Shown: positions 40,357-47,985 of the stretch, one piece after another
How positions within the stretch are numbered: the stretch's first letter is position 1
How the letters are laid out: each line of letters starts with the position of its first letter
NCBI GenBank assembly: GCA_002898355.1
Contig: BEHD01000016.1
Span: 1 to 47,985 of the forward strand
Direction: 5' to 3'
Length of the DNA stretch: 47,985 bases
DNA from: an archaeon HR01
GTDB lineage: Archaea > Thermoproteota > Nitrososphaeria_A > Caldarchaeales > Caldarchaeaceae
Program-made: the position numbers and the translations under genes
Notes under the pieces: model-generated
The model's database searches: none
The model's input: the letters and a program-made list of their open reading frames with translations, nothing else
Told to the model about the DNA's origin: nothing

Positions 40357-41763
40357 ATGTTTAGGCGAAGGCTTTTCTATACCACCGACAATTTAGTTAG
40401 AAGAATGCACGATGGGCTTAAGCAGGAAAGCAGACAACTGCTGAAAATAAACGTAAACATGATAAGGCCGATTCCATGGCTTCCAGAACGTACGGAGATG
40501 GGTGACATAATCTCTCTCGCCCGCTCGATGAGGAGTAAAGGAGACGTAGATGTGCCGATAAAGGTGAGAAGAACAAACAATGGATACTATGAACTTGTTT
40601 GGGGGAGGAGGAGAGTAGAGGCGGCCAAGCTAGCTGGCGTGACGGAAGTAACGTGTATAGTTGAAGACTTGAACGATGAGGAGGTTTTTCGACAACACGC
40701 AATCGAGAATATCCATAGAAAGGAGAAGAACTGCATAGAGGAGGCCGAGTTTTTCGCAGAATGGAAACGACGTTTTAATCTCACGTATGAATCGATTGCG
40801 CAAATTCTTGGGACAGATAAGAAATATATCTATAATAGGGTGGCGCTGCTATCCCTACCGCAAAAGCTGAGACAAAAAATTAAGCAAGACCCTAACAACA
40901 GGTTTGGCGTCTATCATGGTCTATTGTTGCTCAAGCTAGGGGATAAGGCTCTTCAGGAGAAGCTTGGGATGGAAGTCATAGAAATAGGGCTTACTACGCG
41001 TGAGCTGGAGAGAAGGATAGAAGAGTTTGAGAAAGGCACTAGCATTCAAGAGTCATCCGAGGATGAGGAGTCTGATGAAAACTACTCAAAAGTAAATTAC
41101 TTTGACCTATCGCTACCGTTGTCGGAAAAAGTTTACAACCCCCTCTTCCCACCGCCGAAGATAGAAAGGATACATATCAAGAGACGGAGGAGACAGCTGA
41201 TAAGCATCCAGAAGATAGTGTTCCCAACACACGTTGGAACGCACATAGATTCCCCCCATCAGTTTATCAAAAATGGGCCAAAGTTGCAGCAGTTCCCTTT
41301 GGAGCGATTCATCGGCCGAGGAGTTGTCCTCTACACGCCGAAGCTGGAGAACGAACCTATAAGGCTTAGAGACATAAAACGGAACGATGTAAAGATATTC
41401 GAAGGCGACATAGTGTTCTTCTACACTGGATGGGCAAAGAAATATGGGACGGAAAAGTACACGCGTCACCCATACTTATCGGATGAGGCAGTACACTGGC
41501 TTATCGAAAAGAAGGCAAAGCTGGTAGGTGTTGACACGCCTACTATAGAGAAGCCTTACTACATACGGGAAAAGAGGTTCAACTACCCGAAGCACAGGCT
41601 ACTGCTTTCAAATAACATACTTATAATCGAGGGGTTGGGAGACATGGAGATGCTGGCTGGCAAACGGGTATTTGTCTATGCCTTGCCGGTAGTGTTTAAA
41701 GAGGCCGACACATATCCTGTCAAGGTTGTTGCTAAAGTCCACAACCAGCTCAAGTCCGCTTAA
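40357..41763 (+). CDS. ParB-like DNA-binding domain fused to a cyclase/formamidase domain
   Basis: One uninterrupted 468-aa frame. Residues ~30-225 are ParB/Spo0J-like: MGDIISLARSMRSKGDVDVP, WGRRRVEAAKLAG (GERR-like CTP motif), RQHAIENIHRKEKNCIEEAE (ENxxR motif) and an HTH (YESIAQILGTDKKYIYNRVA). An acidic linker (SSEDEESDENYS) leads to a domain of the cyclase/kynurenine formamidase family: YFDLSLPLSEKV, metal motif HVGTHIDSPHQF, HPYLSDEAVHWLIEKKAKLV, GVDTPTIE. Such enzymes hydrolyse or open amide bonds. First gene of the catabolic cluster. Both halves are individually well supported; the combination is unusual. Possible meaning: an enzyme-regulator that couples substrate to DNA binding. Confidence 0.82.
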   Translation: MFRRRLFYTTDNLVRRMHDGLKQESRQLLKINVNMIRPIPWLPERTEMGDIISLARSMRSKGDVDVPIKVRRTNNGYYELVWGRRRVEAAKLAGVTEVTCIVEDLNDEEVFRQHAIENIHRKEKNCIEEAEFFAEWKRRFNLTYESIAQILGTDKKYIYNRVALLSLPQKLRQKIKQDPNNRFGVYHGLLLLKLGDKALQEKLGMEVIEIGLTTRELERRIEEFEKGTSIQESSEDEESDENYSKVNYFDLSLPLSEKVYNPLFPPPKIERIHIKRRRRQLISIQKIVFPTHVGTHIDSPHQFIKNGPKLQQFPLERFIGRGVVLYTPKLENEPIRLRDIKRNDVKIFEGDIVFFYTGWAKKYGTEKYTRHPYLSDEAVHWLIEKKAKLVGVDTPTIEKPYYIREKRFNYPKHRLLLSNNILIIEGLGDMEMLAGKRVFVYALPVVFKEADTYPVKVVAKVHNQLKSA

Positions 41764-41792
41764 ATACTTCTTGGGTGATGTTACGAAAATAG

Positions 41793-42941
41793 ATGGATAA
41801 GTTAACGCTTGCTTTCGACATTGGCGAGTTTAGGGAAAGGTTGAGCCGTCTCTGTGGAGCCTTAGCCTCGCATGGAGTTGACGCTGCTATCGTGTCAAGC
41901 TGGGAAAACCTGTACTACCTGCAAGGAATAATAACCATGTATACACGAAGTAGAGTTGTTGATCCTATGCCGTTGGTTGTCGGCAGAGGGGTTGACGAGG
42001 TATTCTTTGTGCCTACTAGGATGTTCAGCATAGCGTCCGAGCTAGAGCATCCCTACATTGCACACGTACAGCCTTACGACGGCCCTCATCCATGGAAAAC
42101 TATTGCAAACATCATAGAGAAGCTTGGACTTGCAAATGGACGTATAGCTGTAGAGTATAGGAATCTGGTAGTGTCCCATCTTCAGAAGCTACGGGGATTT
42201 TTACCGGAAGCTCATTTCATAGACTGCTCACCAATAATTAACGAGATAAGGTCAGTCAAGTCAGCTAAGGAGCAGGAATACCTCAGAAAGTCATGTGAAA
42301 TAACAGATGAAGTTTTAGAAATAACGATGAACGACCTGCTCAAGCCTAGAAAAACTGAGATGGAGGTTGCTGGAGAGATGATTAAAGCCATGATAGACGC
42401 GGGTGCGGAGGGGGCCAGCTTCCACCCGCAGGTGCTTACGGGCTACAGGTCAGCCCTCCTCAACATATCCTCGTCGGATAAGCTTATCGAGGAGAGTGAT
42501 GTAGTGATGCTAGACTTTGGAGCATGTTACAAGGGATACTGTAGCGACACAGCAAGGCCGGTCATCTTAGGAAAGAGCACGACCGAGGAGCAGAGAAGAG
42601 CATGCGACGCAGCACTTGAGATAACGCTCGCAGCCCTAAAAGCCGTCAAGCCGGGCGTGAAGGCCTCCGAGATCCACGCTGCCGCTGTGTCGAGGGCACG
42701 TGAACTAGGGTATGAAAAAAACCTGCGTCACTCAAGCGGACATGGTATAGGGCTGAATGTCTGGGAGCCGCCTACCTTGGCCAATTTTGACGATACGGTA
42801 ATCAAGGAAGGGATGACTCTTGCGGTCGAGCAAGGAGTATATTTTGACAGGTTCGGCTTCAGGTTCGAGCAAAACGTTATAGTAACAAAAAATGGATACG
42901 AGCCGATGTTCAAAGCAGAGATGAAATTAGCCGAGGTTTAG
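41793..42941 (+). CDS. M24 family (Xaa-Pro peptidase / creatinase fold) hydrolase
   Basis: 382 aa with an N-terminal creatinase domain (FRERLSRLCGALASHGVDAA, NLYYLQGI) and a C-terminal pita-bread catalytic domain. Metal ligands are visible: VVMLDFGACYKGYCSDTARP (two Asp), SSGHGIGLNVWEPP (His, Glu) and FRFEQNVIV (Glu), so it is a metallopeptidase type and not metal-free creatinase. A TATA box CTTAAATAC near 41759-41766 is about 28 nt before the ATG. Its 3' end overlaps the convergent M20 gene by 15 bp. In this cluster it may act on an amide or dipeptide intermediate. Confidence 0.88.
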   Translation: MDKLTLAFDIGEFRERLSRLCGALASHGVDAAIVSSWENLYYLQGIITMYTRSRVVDPMPLVVGRGVDEVFFVPTRMFSIASELEHPYIAHVQPYDGPHPWKTIANIIEKLGLANGRIAVEYRNLVVSHLQKLRGFLPEAHFIDCSPIINEIRSVKSAKEQEYLRKSCEITDEVLEITMNDLLKPRKTEMEVAGEMIKAMIDAGAEGASFHPQVLTGYRSALLNISSSDKLIEESDVVMLDFGACYKGYCSDTARPVILGKSTTEEQRRACDAALEITLAALKAVKPGVKASEIHAAAVSRARELGYEKNLRHSSGHGIGLNVWEPPTLANFDDTVIKEGMTLAVEQGVYFDRFGFRFEQNVIVTKNGYEPMFKAEMKLAEV

Positions 42942-44171
42942 GAAATCGCAGGCGACGCCTAGATGAACTAATGCAGTATAAATAAGCTCATCAATCCTAA
43001 CGTATTCATCAACCGTGCCCATGGTCTTGGCGTCAGGACCATAAGTAACTGTAGGAATGCCAGCTAATCGATAGAATTTTCCGTCGGTGGAGCCTAGCCG
43101 GGTGAACAGCTTGGGCTTAGCCCCTACAAGCTCAGCCACATTATTCCTTGTAATCTCTACTATCTTCTCATTTGGATGCGTGTAGTTCGGCTCGATAAAA
43201 AACATTATTTCCTGCTTTATGCCTATAGACCCTATCCACTGGATCGTCTCTCTAATTCTTTCGAGCATGTATGCAGGCGAGATGCCGAGCGGCAGCCTTA
43301 TGTCAACCTCCAACTCACATCTTTGGGGAACCATATTTACTTTCTCCCCGCCTCTTATAACGCCACAGTTCAGCCACACCTTGTTTAAAGCGCTCGCCAT
43401 TCTGCTAAGCCCATATTTGTCGTAGAAGCTTAACTGTTCATGCATGTACTCCTTCAATTCAGGTGGAGCTTTTCCGGAAATCTCCTTAAGACGTTCCAAC
43501 GCCTCGATCAGCCTGCTGATTTTCAGTATTGCGTTGTCGCCGCCTGAGTATGCTCCGTGGGCCAGTTCACCCTCAGCCACAAACCTAAGCCACAACACAC
43601 CTTTCTCGGCCAGCGTAATTATGTCCGGCCCAGCTGGCTCGCCTATCAAACACGCGTCGCCACGAACTTCATTGACGTTGTTGAGCATCCACTGCGCTCC
43701 TCCAAAGCCCATACTTTCCTCATCAGAGTACAGGGCAAGCGTCAGCCTGCCTTGAATTCTGCTCTCGTACTTTGATAGCGTCTCGAACGCAGTTATCGAG
43801 GCTGCCACCCCAGCCTTCATGTCCACAGCGCCTCTGCCGAAAATCTTGCCGTCGACGGCCATCCCAGAAAATGGGTCAAAGCTCCAGTTGGGGCCCGCTG
43901 GGAATACGTCGAGATGGCCGCAGAGTATCAGGCTTGGATTGCCTGAGCCGATTGAGCTTACTAGGTTGACCATGTTTTTCTTCGGCTCATACCGCTTTAC
44001 GCTGAAGCCCGACATCTCAAGCAGCTCCGCTATATAGCCAGCTATCTCCGTGGTGTCGCCAGGCGGGTTCTCACCCCCAAGCTGAATGAGTTTGGAACAT
44101 AGGCTGACAAGTTCATCCCTCTGCACACTATCTATGATGGACTTCTTCGCCTCAGCATCCAAGCTACACAC
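42927..44171 (-). CDS. M20 family amidohydrolase (ArgE/DapE/carbamoylase type)
   Basis: 414 aa. Zinc ligands: ILCGHLDVFPAG (His, Asp), GRGAVDMKAGVAA, YSDEESMGFGGA (catalytic Glu pair) and a C-terminal His region (TVTYGPDAKTMGTVDEYVR). The lid domain includes LAHGAYSGGDNAILKI. Members hydrolyse N-acyl or N-carbamoyl amino acids. It lies 7 bp after the hydantoinase gene in the same direction, suggesting hydrolysis of the N-carbamoyl product of ring opening. Start is GTG at 44169-44171. Confidence 0.88.
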   Translation of the reverse strand: MCSLDAEAKKSIIDSVQRDELVSLCSKLIQLGGENPPGDTTEIAGYIAELLEMSGFSVKRYEPKKNMVNLVSSIGSGNPSLILCGHLDVFPAGPNWSFDPFSGMAVDGKIFGRGAVDMKAGVAASITAFETLSKYESRIQGRLTLALYSDEESMGFGGAQWMLNNVNEVRGDACLIGEPAGPDIITLAEKGVLWLRFVAEGELAHGAYSGGDNAILKISRLIEALERLKEISGKAPPELKEYMHEQLSFYDKYGLSRMASALNKVWLNCGVIRGGEKVNMVPQRCELEVDIRLPLGISPAYMLERIRETIQWIGSIGIKQEIMFFIEPNYTHPNEKIVEITRNNVAELVGAKPKLFTRLGSTDGKFYRLAGIPTVTYGPDAKTMGTVDEYVRIDELIYTALVHLGVACDFLNLG

Positions 44172-44178
44172 CTAACTT

Positions 44179-45558
44179 TTACTTGTTAACTTTCCTCGGA
44201 ATATACTTACCAACGCCTAGCTTCTCTACTATTGCTCCTTCCTCCACCACCTTCCTGCCCCTAACGATCGTCATGACTGGGACCCCCTTTACCTTCATTC
44301 CTTCGTAGGGCGTCCAGCCACACTTTGAGTAGAGTTTCTCGGCCCTTAGAACTGTCTCCCGATTCATGTCAACCAAGACTAAATCTGCGTCAGACCCAAC
44401 CTGAATTGTCCCTTTCTTCGGGTATATCCCGAATATCTTCGCCGCATTTCTGCTGCATATTTCGGCAACCTTCTCAAGGGTTATCCTGCCTTTGTTCACG
44501 CCCTCACTAAGTATGATGGGCAGCAACGTGCCGACGCCAGGAACGCCTGGCCAGCTAGTCCAGAGGTCGTCCGTCTTCGGAATTATCACGTGGTCGCTCC
44601 CTATTGTCTTTATTATTCCCCTAGCTATGCCGTCCCAAAGCATCTCGACGTCTCTCTTCTCCCGTAAGGGTGGTGAAATCTTTCCGTAGATTGGTTTTAT
44701 CGGCGAGTCTTTCGTCAGAACTAGGTAGTGGGGACATGTCTCAGCATAGACCCTAACGCCGTCACGCATAACCTGCTCGATTATCTTCACCCCTTCGCCT
44801 ATGCTGAGATGAACGTTGTAGAGTGTGTTGCCTGCAACCTTAGCGAAGAACAGCGCCTTGAGCATGTATTCGGCCTCGCAGAACCAAGGCCTGGCCTCAG
44901 CCCAAGAAGGCAGGTCGTTGCGGCCAGCACGCCTAAGCTCTTCCTTGAGCCAGTGTATCACCTCATAGTTCTCTGCGTGGACGCATGCGACACCTATCTC
45001 CCCAAGCTTAGCCACCTCAACAAATCCAAGGTAGAGCAACCCGTCATCTGTCTGCTCAACCACATCCTGTGGTGGATTCTCACGATAAGACATGAGCTCT
45101 AAGCCGTACTTGCCGTAAAACTTGAATGATGTGACGCCGAAGAGGCGAGCGTACTCGGGTATCTCCTTGACATGGCTCATCTTCATTATCCCAAGATGAC
45201 AGAATATGTCGATGTAGGAGTGGTTGTTCATCACGTTGATTTCCTCCTTGAAGAAGTTTTTGTAGGAGTTTAGCGATCGGACAAACCTTCCTGCCGTTGT
45301 CACGCCTCCAGCGACAGCTGACGCAGTTTCAGTATGGCAGTCATCTTCAAGTGATACGTGGAGCCCTATATGTATATGTGGGTCTATCACGCCAGGTAGG
45401 ATGAACTTCCCACCACAGTCTATAATCTCTGAAGCAGGAGGTAGGTTGGCGTCTGATGCAACTGCTACGATGACGCCGTCTTCGACTGCGACGCCGCCTT
45501 GGAAGATCCCTTCAGGCGTTACCAGCCGCCCACCCTTCAGAACAAGGTCTACAAGCAT
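44179..45558 (-). CDS. hydantoinase / dihydropyrimidinase / allantoinase family cyclic amidohydrolase
   Basis: Opens cyclic amides to N-carbamoyl compounds. 459 aa with the amidohydrolase metal site: DPHIHIG (His pair), TSFKFYGKYG (candidate carboxylated Lys), CVHAEN, LYNVHLS and GSDHVIIPK (Asp). The N-terminal beta domain (LVLKGGRLVTPEGI) and the C-terminal VPVMTIVRGRKVVEEG strand fit the family. Substrate cannot be told from sequence. TCTTATAAAC (45591-45600 on -) is a TATA box ~35 nt upstream. With the M20 gene it forms a two-gene unit. Confidence 0.92.
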   Translation of the reverse strand: MLVDLVLKGGRLVTPEGIFQGGVAVEDGVIVAVASDANLPPASEIIDCGGKFILPGVIDPHIHIGLHVSLEDDCHTETASAVAGGVTTAGRFVRSLNSYKNFFKEEINVMNNHSYIDIFCHLGIMKMSHVKEIPEYARLFGVTSFKFYGKYGLELMSYRENPPQDVVEQTDDGLLYLGFVEVAKLGEIGVACVHAENYEVIHWLKEELRRAGRNDLPSWAEARPWFCEAEYMLKALFFAKVAGNTLYNVHLSIGEGVKIIEQVMRDGVRVYAETCPHYLVLTKDSPIKPIYGKISPPLREKRDVEMLWDGIARGIIKTIGSDHVIIPKTDDLWTSWPGVPGVGTLLPIILSEGVNKGRITLEKVAEICSRNAAKIFGIYPKKGTIQVGSDADLVLVDMNRETVLRAEKLYSKCGWTPYEGMKVKGVPVMTIVRGRKVVEEGAIVEKLGVGKYIPRKVNK

Positions 45559-45590
45559 CTTTAAACCACTTCAGACCGCTGCTTAACCCT

Positions 45591-45600
45591 GTTTATAAGA
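45591..45600 (-). promoter_or_regulatory. TATA box of the hydantoinase-M20 unit
   Basis: TCTTATAAAC on - predicts a transcription start near 45570, about 12 nt before the ATG at 45558. Confidence 0.55.
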
Positions 45601-45776
45601 GTTTCACCGCAAGTAAGGGTACTGTCAACCAAGTAATACCATTTTATTACTGCACGGTCAGGATTCGAGGTTAGCCCGCCAGCTAGCCTTAAAAGGTTAT
45701 AAGCAGGAAAAACTTAAGTAAAAGTTGACATTACCAAGTCCTAGCGCTAGTAATTGAATTTAAGCCTTCACGCATT

Positions 45777-46430
45777 CTAGCTGGTTAATGCAGCCATTAC
45801 TTCCTCTGACTTCATGACCCAACCAAAGTATCGTCCTACGTTCTGTAACGTAGCCTTGTGAAGGTCCTCCACATCAGCAGGAGCAGCAACGCAGTCTTCC
45901 ACGACAATAACGTCCAAGTCACGCTGGTATGCGTCACGTACAGTCGACTCTACGCATGTGTTGGTGTTTACCCCCGTGACTAAGATTACTGACCTGCCTA
46001 AGATTCGGAGCAGCGTCTCGAGTATGGTGCAGTAGAATGCACTGAATTTGTTCTTGACTACTACGTACTCGTCTGGCTCAGGCTTAAGCTCCTCGATGAA
46101 CTCCGAGTCCCAACTACTGTACAAGGCTGGCTGCTTAAGGTTTAGCCTGTGGTATAGATGGGTTCCAGGCGCAGCGGCCCAGGCAAGCTTGTGGGTCTTC
46201 TTTATTGTCTCTGCGTCTAGCGGGTGGTGTTCCTGCCGTGTGAAGATAATGGGTATTCTCATCTGCTTGCAGAACTCTCTCAGCTTTTTTATTGGCGGCA
46301 CGATTGCCCTGCAAGGCTCCGTGTTCAAGCGCTTGTTTACGCTTCCCTCAGGATGCACGAACGCATTTTGCATGTCTATTATCAGCAGCGCAGCCCACTC
46401 AGGGTCGAGCTTGGGCACTTTAACATTCAT
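45777..46430 (-). CDS. isochorismatase-fold amidohydrolase (N-carbamoylsarcosine / ureidoacrylate amidase type)
   Basis: 217 aa with the cysteine-hydrolase triad: Asp in LLIIDMQNAFVHPEG, Lys in YVVVKNKFSAFY, Cys in TGVNTNTCVESTVRDAYQ. The KNKFSAFY and TNTCVESTVRDA blocks are close to RutB-type ureidoacrylate and N-carbamoylsarcosine amidases, which release ammonia and CO2 from carbamoyl groups. A box at 46453-46462 lies about 28 nt upstream, shared with the divergent deaminase gene. Confidence 0.9.
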   Translation of the reverse strand: MNVKVPKLDPEWAALLIIDMQNAFVHPEGSVNKRLNTEPCRAIVPPIKKLREFCKQMRIPIIFTRQEHHPLDAETIKKTHKLAWAAAPGTHLYHRLNLKQPALYSSWDSEFIEELKPEPDEYVVVKNKFSAFYCTILETLLRILGRSVILVTGVNTNTCVESTVRDAYQRDLDVIVVEDCVAAPADVEDLHKATLQNVGRYFGWVMKSEEVMAALTS

Positions 46431-46452
46431 GCGGCTTATTTAAGAGTCTTCA

Positions 46453-46462
46453 TATTTTAAAC
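46453..46462. promoter_or_regulatory. bidirectional TATA element between the amidase and deaminase genes
   Basis: TATTTTAAAC on + (GTTTAAAATA on -) is 28 nt from the - ATG (46430) and ~36 nt from the + ATG (46494), so one AT-rich box could serve both genes. Confidence 0.5.
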
Positions 46463-46493
46463 TTCTAATACGAGGTTAGAAGGTTGAGCGGCC

Positions 46494-47849
46494 ATGCGTT
46501 CAATCCTGCTAAAAAACGCCGACTTTGTGGTGCAGGATAGGGATAAGGTGATTAGAGACGCATCAGTCTACGTGGAGGGTGGCGTCATACAAGACGTAGG
46601 CCCTGCGATGGACATAAACAACCAACACAAGGCTGACATGGAGTTTGACTGCAGGGGGCATATAGTAATCCCAGGCCTGATAAACTCCCACAACCACTTA
46701 TATGAGATTTCGCAGCGCGGGCTAGGAAAAGACTACCCGCTAGACGAATGGATAAAGAAGATTGTATATCCAGTCAATCAGATGCTAACAGGTGACGATT
46801 ATTACTGGCTTGAACTCATGGCCTGTGCAGACGCTGCGAGGAACGGTACGACAGCCATAGTCGAGATGATGACTAGTTTTGCAAGGTTTCACGCCGATAG
46901 GGGAGTCGAGGCGTTTCTGGACTTCGGGATGCGTGGCGCTGTAGCTAGGTCTTCGTCGAACAGGTCTAGGATAAGTGATGCTGAGAACAGGCCTCCTGAA
47001 GAAGACTACAAGGCGACGGCCGAGTTCATCGACAGATGGAGGGAACGTGCGTCGCCGCTCGTAAAGCCTTGGGTAGGCCCGTCCATGACGATAACTTGCG
47101 AGCCCAGCTTTCAGGCCGAGCTTAAGCGGCTTGCGAAGGAGAAAGGGGTCAAGTATCATGTTCACTTGGCTGAGACTGCTGGCATAACTAAGGCTGCACG
47201 AGATAACGGCTACTTGGGCGATGTTGCGTTGGCGTATGCTCATGGCTTGTTGGATGAGAACACGGTCATAGCTCACGCCGTTTGGGTTACTGACATAGAG
47301 CTGGAGATGGTTAAGCTTGCTGGGGCTCAGATTGTCCATAACCCAAGCTCCAACCAAGTGCTCGCCGACGGTGCGGCGCCTGTGGCGAGGATGGTTGCAA
47401 AAGGGATAACCGTCGGACTGGGAACCGACGGTCCATCGAGCAATGACTCGCTGGACATGGTTGCCGAGATGAAGAGCTGCGTAAAACTAAGCCGTGTGTC
47501 GACGCTTAACACAACAGTTTTGTCATCCAAACAGGTCTTCGAGATGGCAACATTAGGAGGTGCAACTATACTCGGTTACGGAAACCTAGGCAAGCTTTAC
47601 AAAGGATTCTTAGCCGACATAGCTTGCTTCAGGATGAGGCGTAACCCAAGCCTCTACCCAGTTTACGACCCAATAGATGCGCTGGTTTACTACGGCTCGG
47701 GGAGAGATAATGTCCTCACGATAATCGGCGGGAAGGTGGTCTACTACGACGGTTCGTGGCCCACGATAGATGTTGATAAGGGGATGGAGAAGCTCGACGA
47801 CATCTGTGAAAGAGTAAGAGGCCTGCTTCGAATCGGTGCGGATAGGTGA
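46494..47849 (+). CDS. amidohydrolase of the AtzB/TrzF/SsnA deaminase group
   Basis: 451 aa. Metal-site residues: NSHNHLYEISQRGLGKDYPL (His pair, then the long GRGxxxxxxLxxWI type loop), KYHVHLAET, VIAHAVWV and GLGTDGPSSNDSLDM. This set fits chlorohydrolases, guanine deaminases and related aminohydrolases that deaminate heterocycles. In the cluster it is a plausible first step, turning an amino- or imino-substituted ring into a keto ring for the hydantoinase. 451 aa is usual. Confidence 0.9.
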   Translation: MRSILLKNADFVVQDRDKVIRDASVYVEGGVIQDVGPAMDINNQHKADMEFDCRGHIVIPGLINSHNHLYEISQRGLGKDYPLDEWIKKIVYPVNQMLTGDDYYWLELMACADAARNGTTAIVEMMTSFARFHADRGVEAFLDFGMRGAVARSSSNRSRISDAENRPPEEDYKATAEFIDRWRERASPLVKPWVGPSMTITCEPSFQAELKRLAKEKGVKYHVHLAETAGITKAARDNGYLGDVALAYAHGLLDENTVIAHAVWVTDIELEMVKLAGAQIVHNPSSNQVLADGAAPVARMVAKGITVGLGTDGPSSNDSLDMVAEMKSCVKLSRVSTLNTTVLSSKQVFEMATLGGATILGYGNLGKLYKGFLADIACFRMRRNPSLYPVYDPIDALVYYGSGRDNVLTIIGGKVVYYDGSWPTIDVDKGMEKLDDICERVRGLLRIGADR

Positions 47850-47919
47850 GAAACGTTCCCTTCTTTTTCGTCAAAGCCTTATATATCTTTACTCGAAAAC
47901 TCACCCTAGGTGGCATTAT

Positions 47920-47985
47920 TTGAGAAGAAAAAACACTGGACAAATTAAGACATCAATCGCAGCCTTAATTGCAGTCGTGGCGCTG
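47920..47985 (+). CDS. 5' end of a gene for a probable exported or membrane protein (cut by window)
   Basis: From TTG 47920, with AGGTGG 7 nt upstream and a TATA box CCTTATATATC near 47877, the first 22 residues are (M)RRKNTGQIKTSIAALIAVVAL, a basic N-terminus and a hydrophobic segment typical of a signal peptide. A transporter binding protein for the cluster would fit, but only the start is visible. Confidence 0.5.
   Translation, partial: MRRKNTGQIKTSIAALIAVVAL

Overview
This window comes from an archaeon, most likely a thermophile of the TACK group (Thermoproteota). An Aigarchaeota/Caldiarchaeum-like organism is my best guess, but that is inference and no 16S is present. The archaeal signals are a tRNA-Thr with a BHB-type intron in its D arm, Spt5-SecE-L11-L1 in archaeal order, NAC, Nep1, an MBF1-like HTH protein, archaeal HflX, a type I-A CRISPR system, and TATA boxes placed 25-28 nt before start codons (mostly leaderless mRNAs). 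Genes are dense, often overlapping by 1-20 bp, and TTG/GTG starts are common.

Layout. 1-5043: tRNA-Thr, then a branched-chain-amino-acid-type ABC transporter split into two convergent units: Tat-exported binding protein and two permeases on +, two ATPases on -. The ATPase genes form the tail of the SecE-Spt5-L11-L1 operon (5040-7350). 7675-14317: a membrane-anchored unknown, ornithine carbamoyltransferase, an HTH/ATP-cone/NrdD-like fusion protein, then NAC, a PUA protein, HflX, an MBF1-like protein and Nep1 on the - strand. 14411-25891: a complete type I-A CRISPR-Cas locus with 19 repeats and 18 spacers. The array is read on the - strand from a leader next to cas4; cas4-cas2-cas1-csa1, csa3 and cas6 are on -, and csa5-cas7-cas5-cas8a-cas3'-cas3'' run divergently on +. 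25900-27650: a small island with a frameshifted gene, a LAGLIDADG homing endonuclease and a small protein resembling a methyltransferase C-terminus. 27676-35119: zinc ribbon protein, tRNA-Ile, HisC, a tRNA thiolation-type PP-loop protein, a site-2-type protease, unknowns, and an aspartokinase/homoserine dehydrogenase operon.

35170-37800 is a second mobile or non-coding island. It has a divergent IS110-like DEDD protein, a strongly structured ~143-nt segment beside and under its 3' end (reminiscent of, but not shown to be, an IS110 bridge RNA), a hairpin-rich GC-rich stretch, a cluster of near-palindromic GGCGCATGGCACC motifs, and a ~420-nt segment closed by an inverted repeat and containing a duplicated module. 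After it come YbjQ, a second zinc ribbon protein and a thioredoxin-like gene broken by three in-frame stops.

40357-47985 is a catabolic cluster. It encodes a ParB-like DNA-binding domain fused to a formamidase-type cyclase domain, an M24 peptidase/creatinase-fold hydrolase, an M20 amidohydrolase, a hydantoinase/dihydropyrimidinase, an isochorismatase-fold amidase, an AtzB/TrzF-type deaminase, and the first codons of what may be a secreted protein at the window edge. Together these suggest stepwise opening of a cyclic amide (hydantoin, creatinine, pyrimidine or similar) and hydrolysis of the carbamoyl product. The strongest candidates for something undescribed are the ParB-cyclase fusion with its gene cluster, the IS110-like locus with its structured flank, and the 37378-37800 structured segment.
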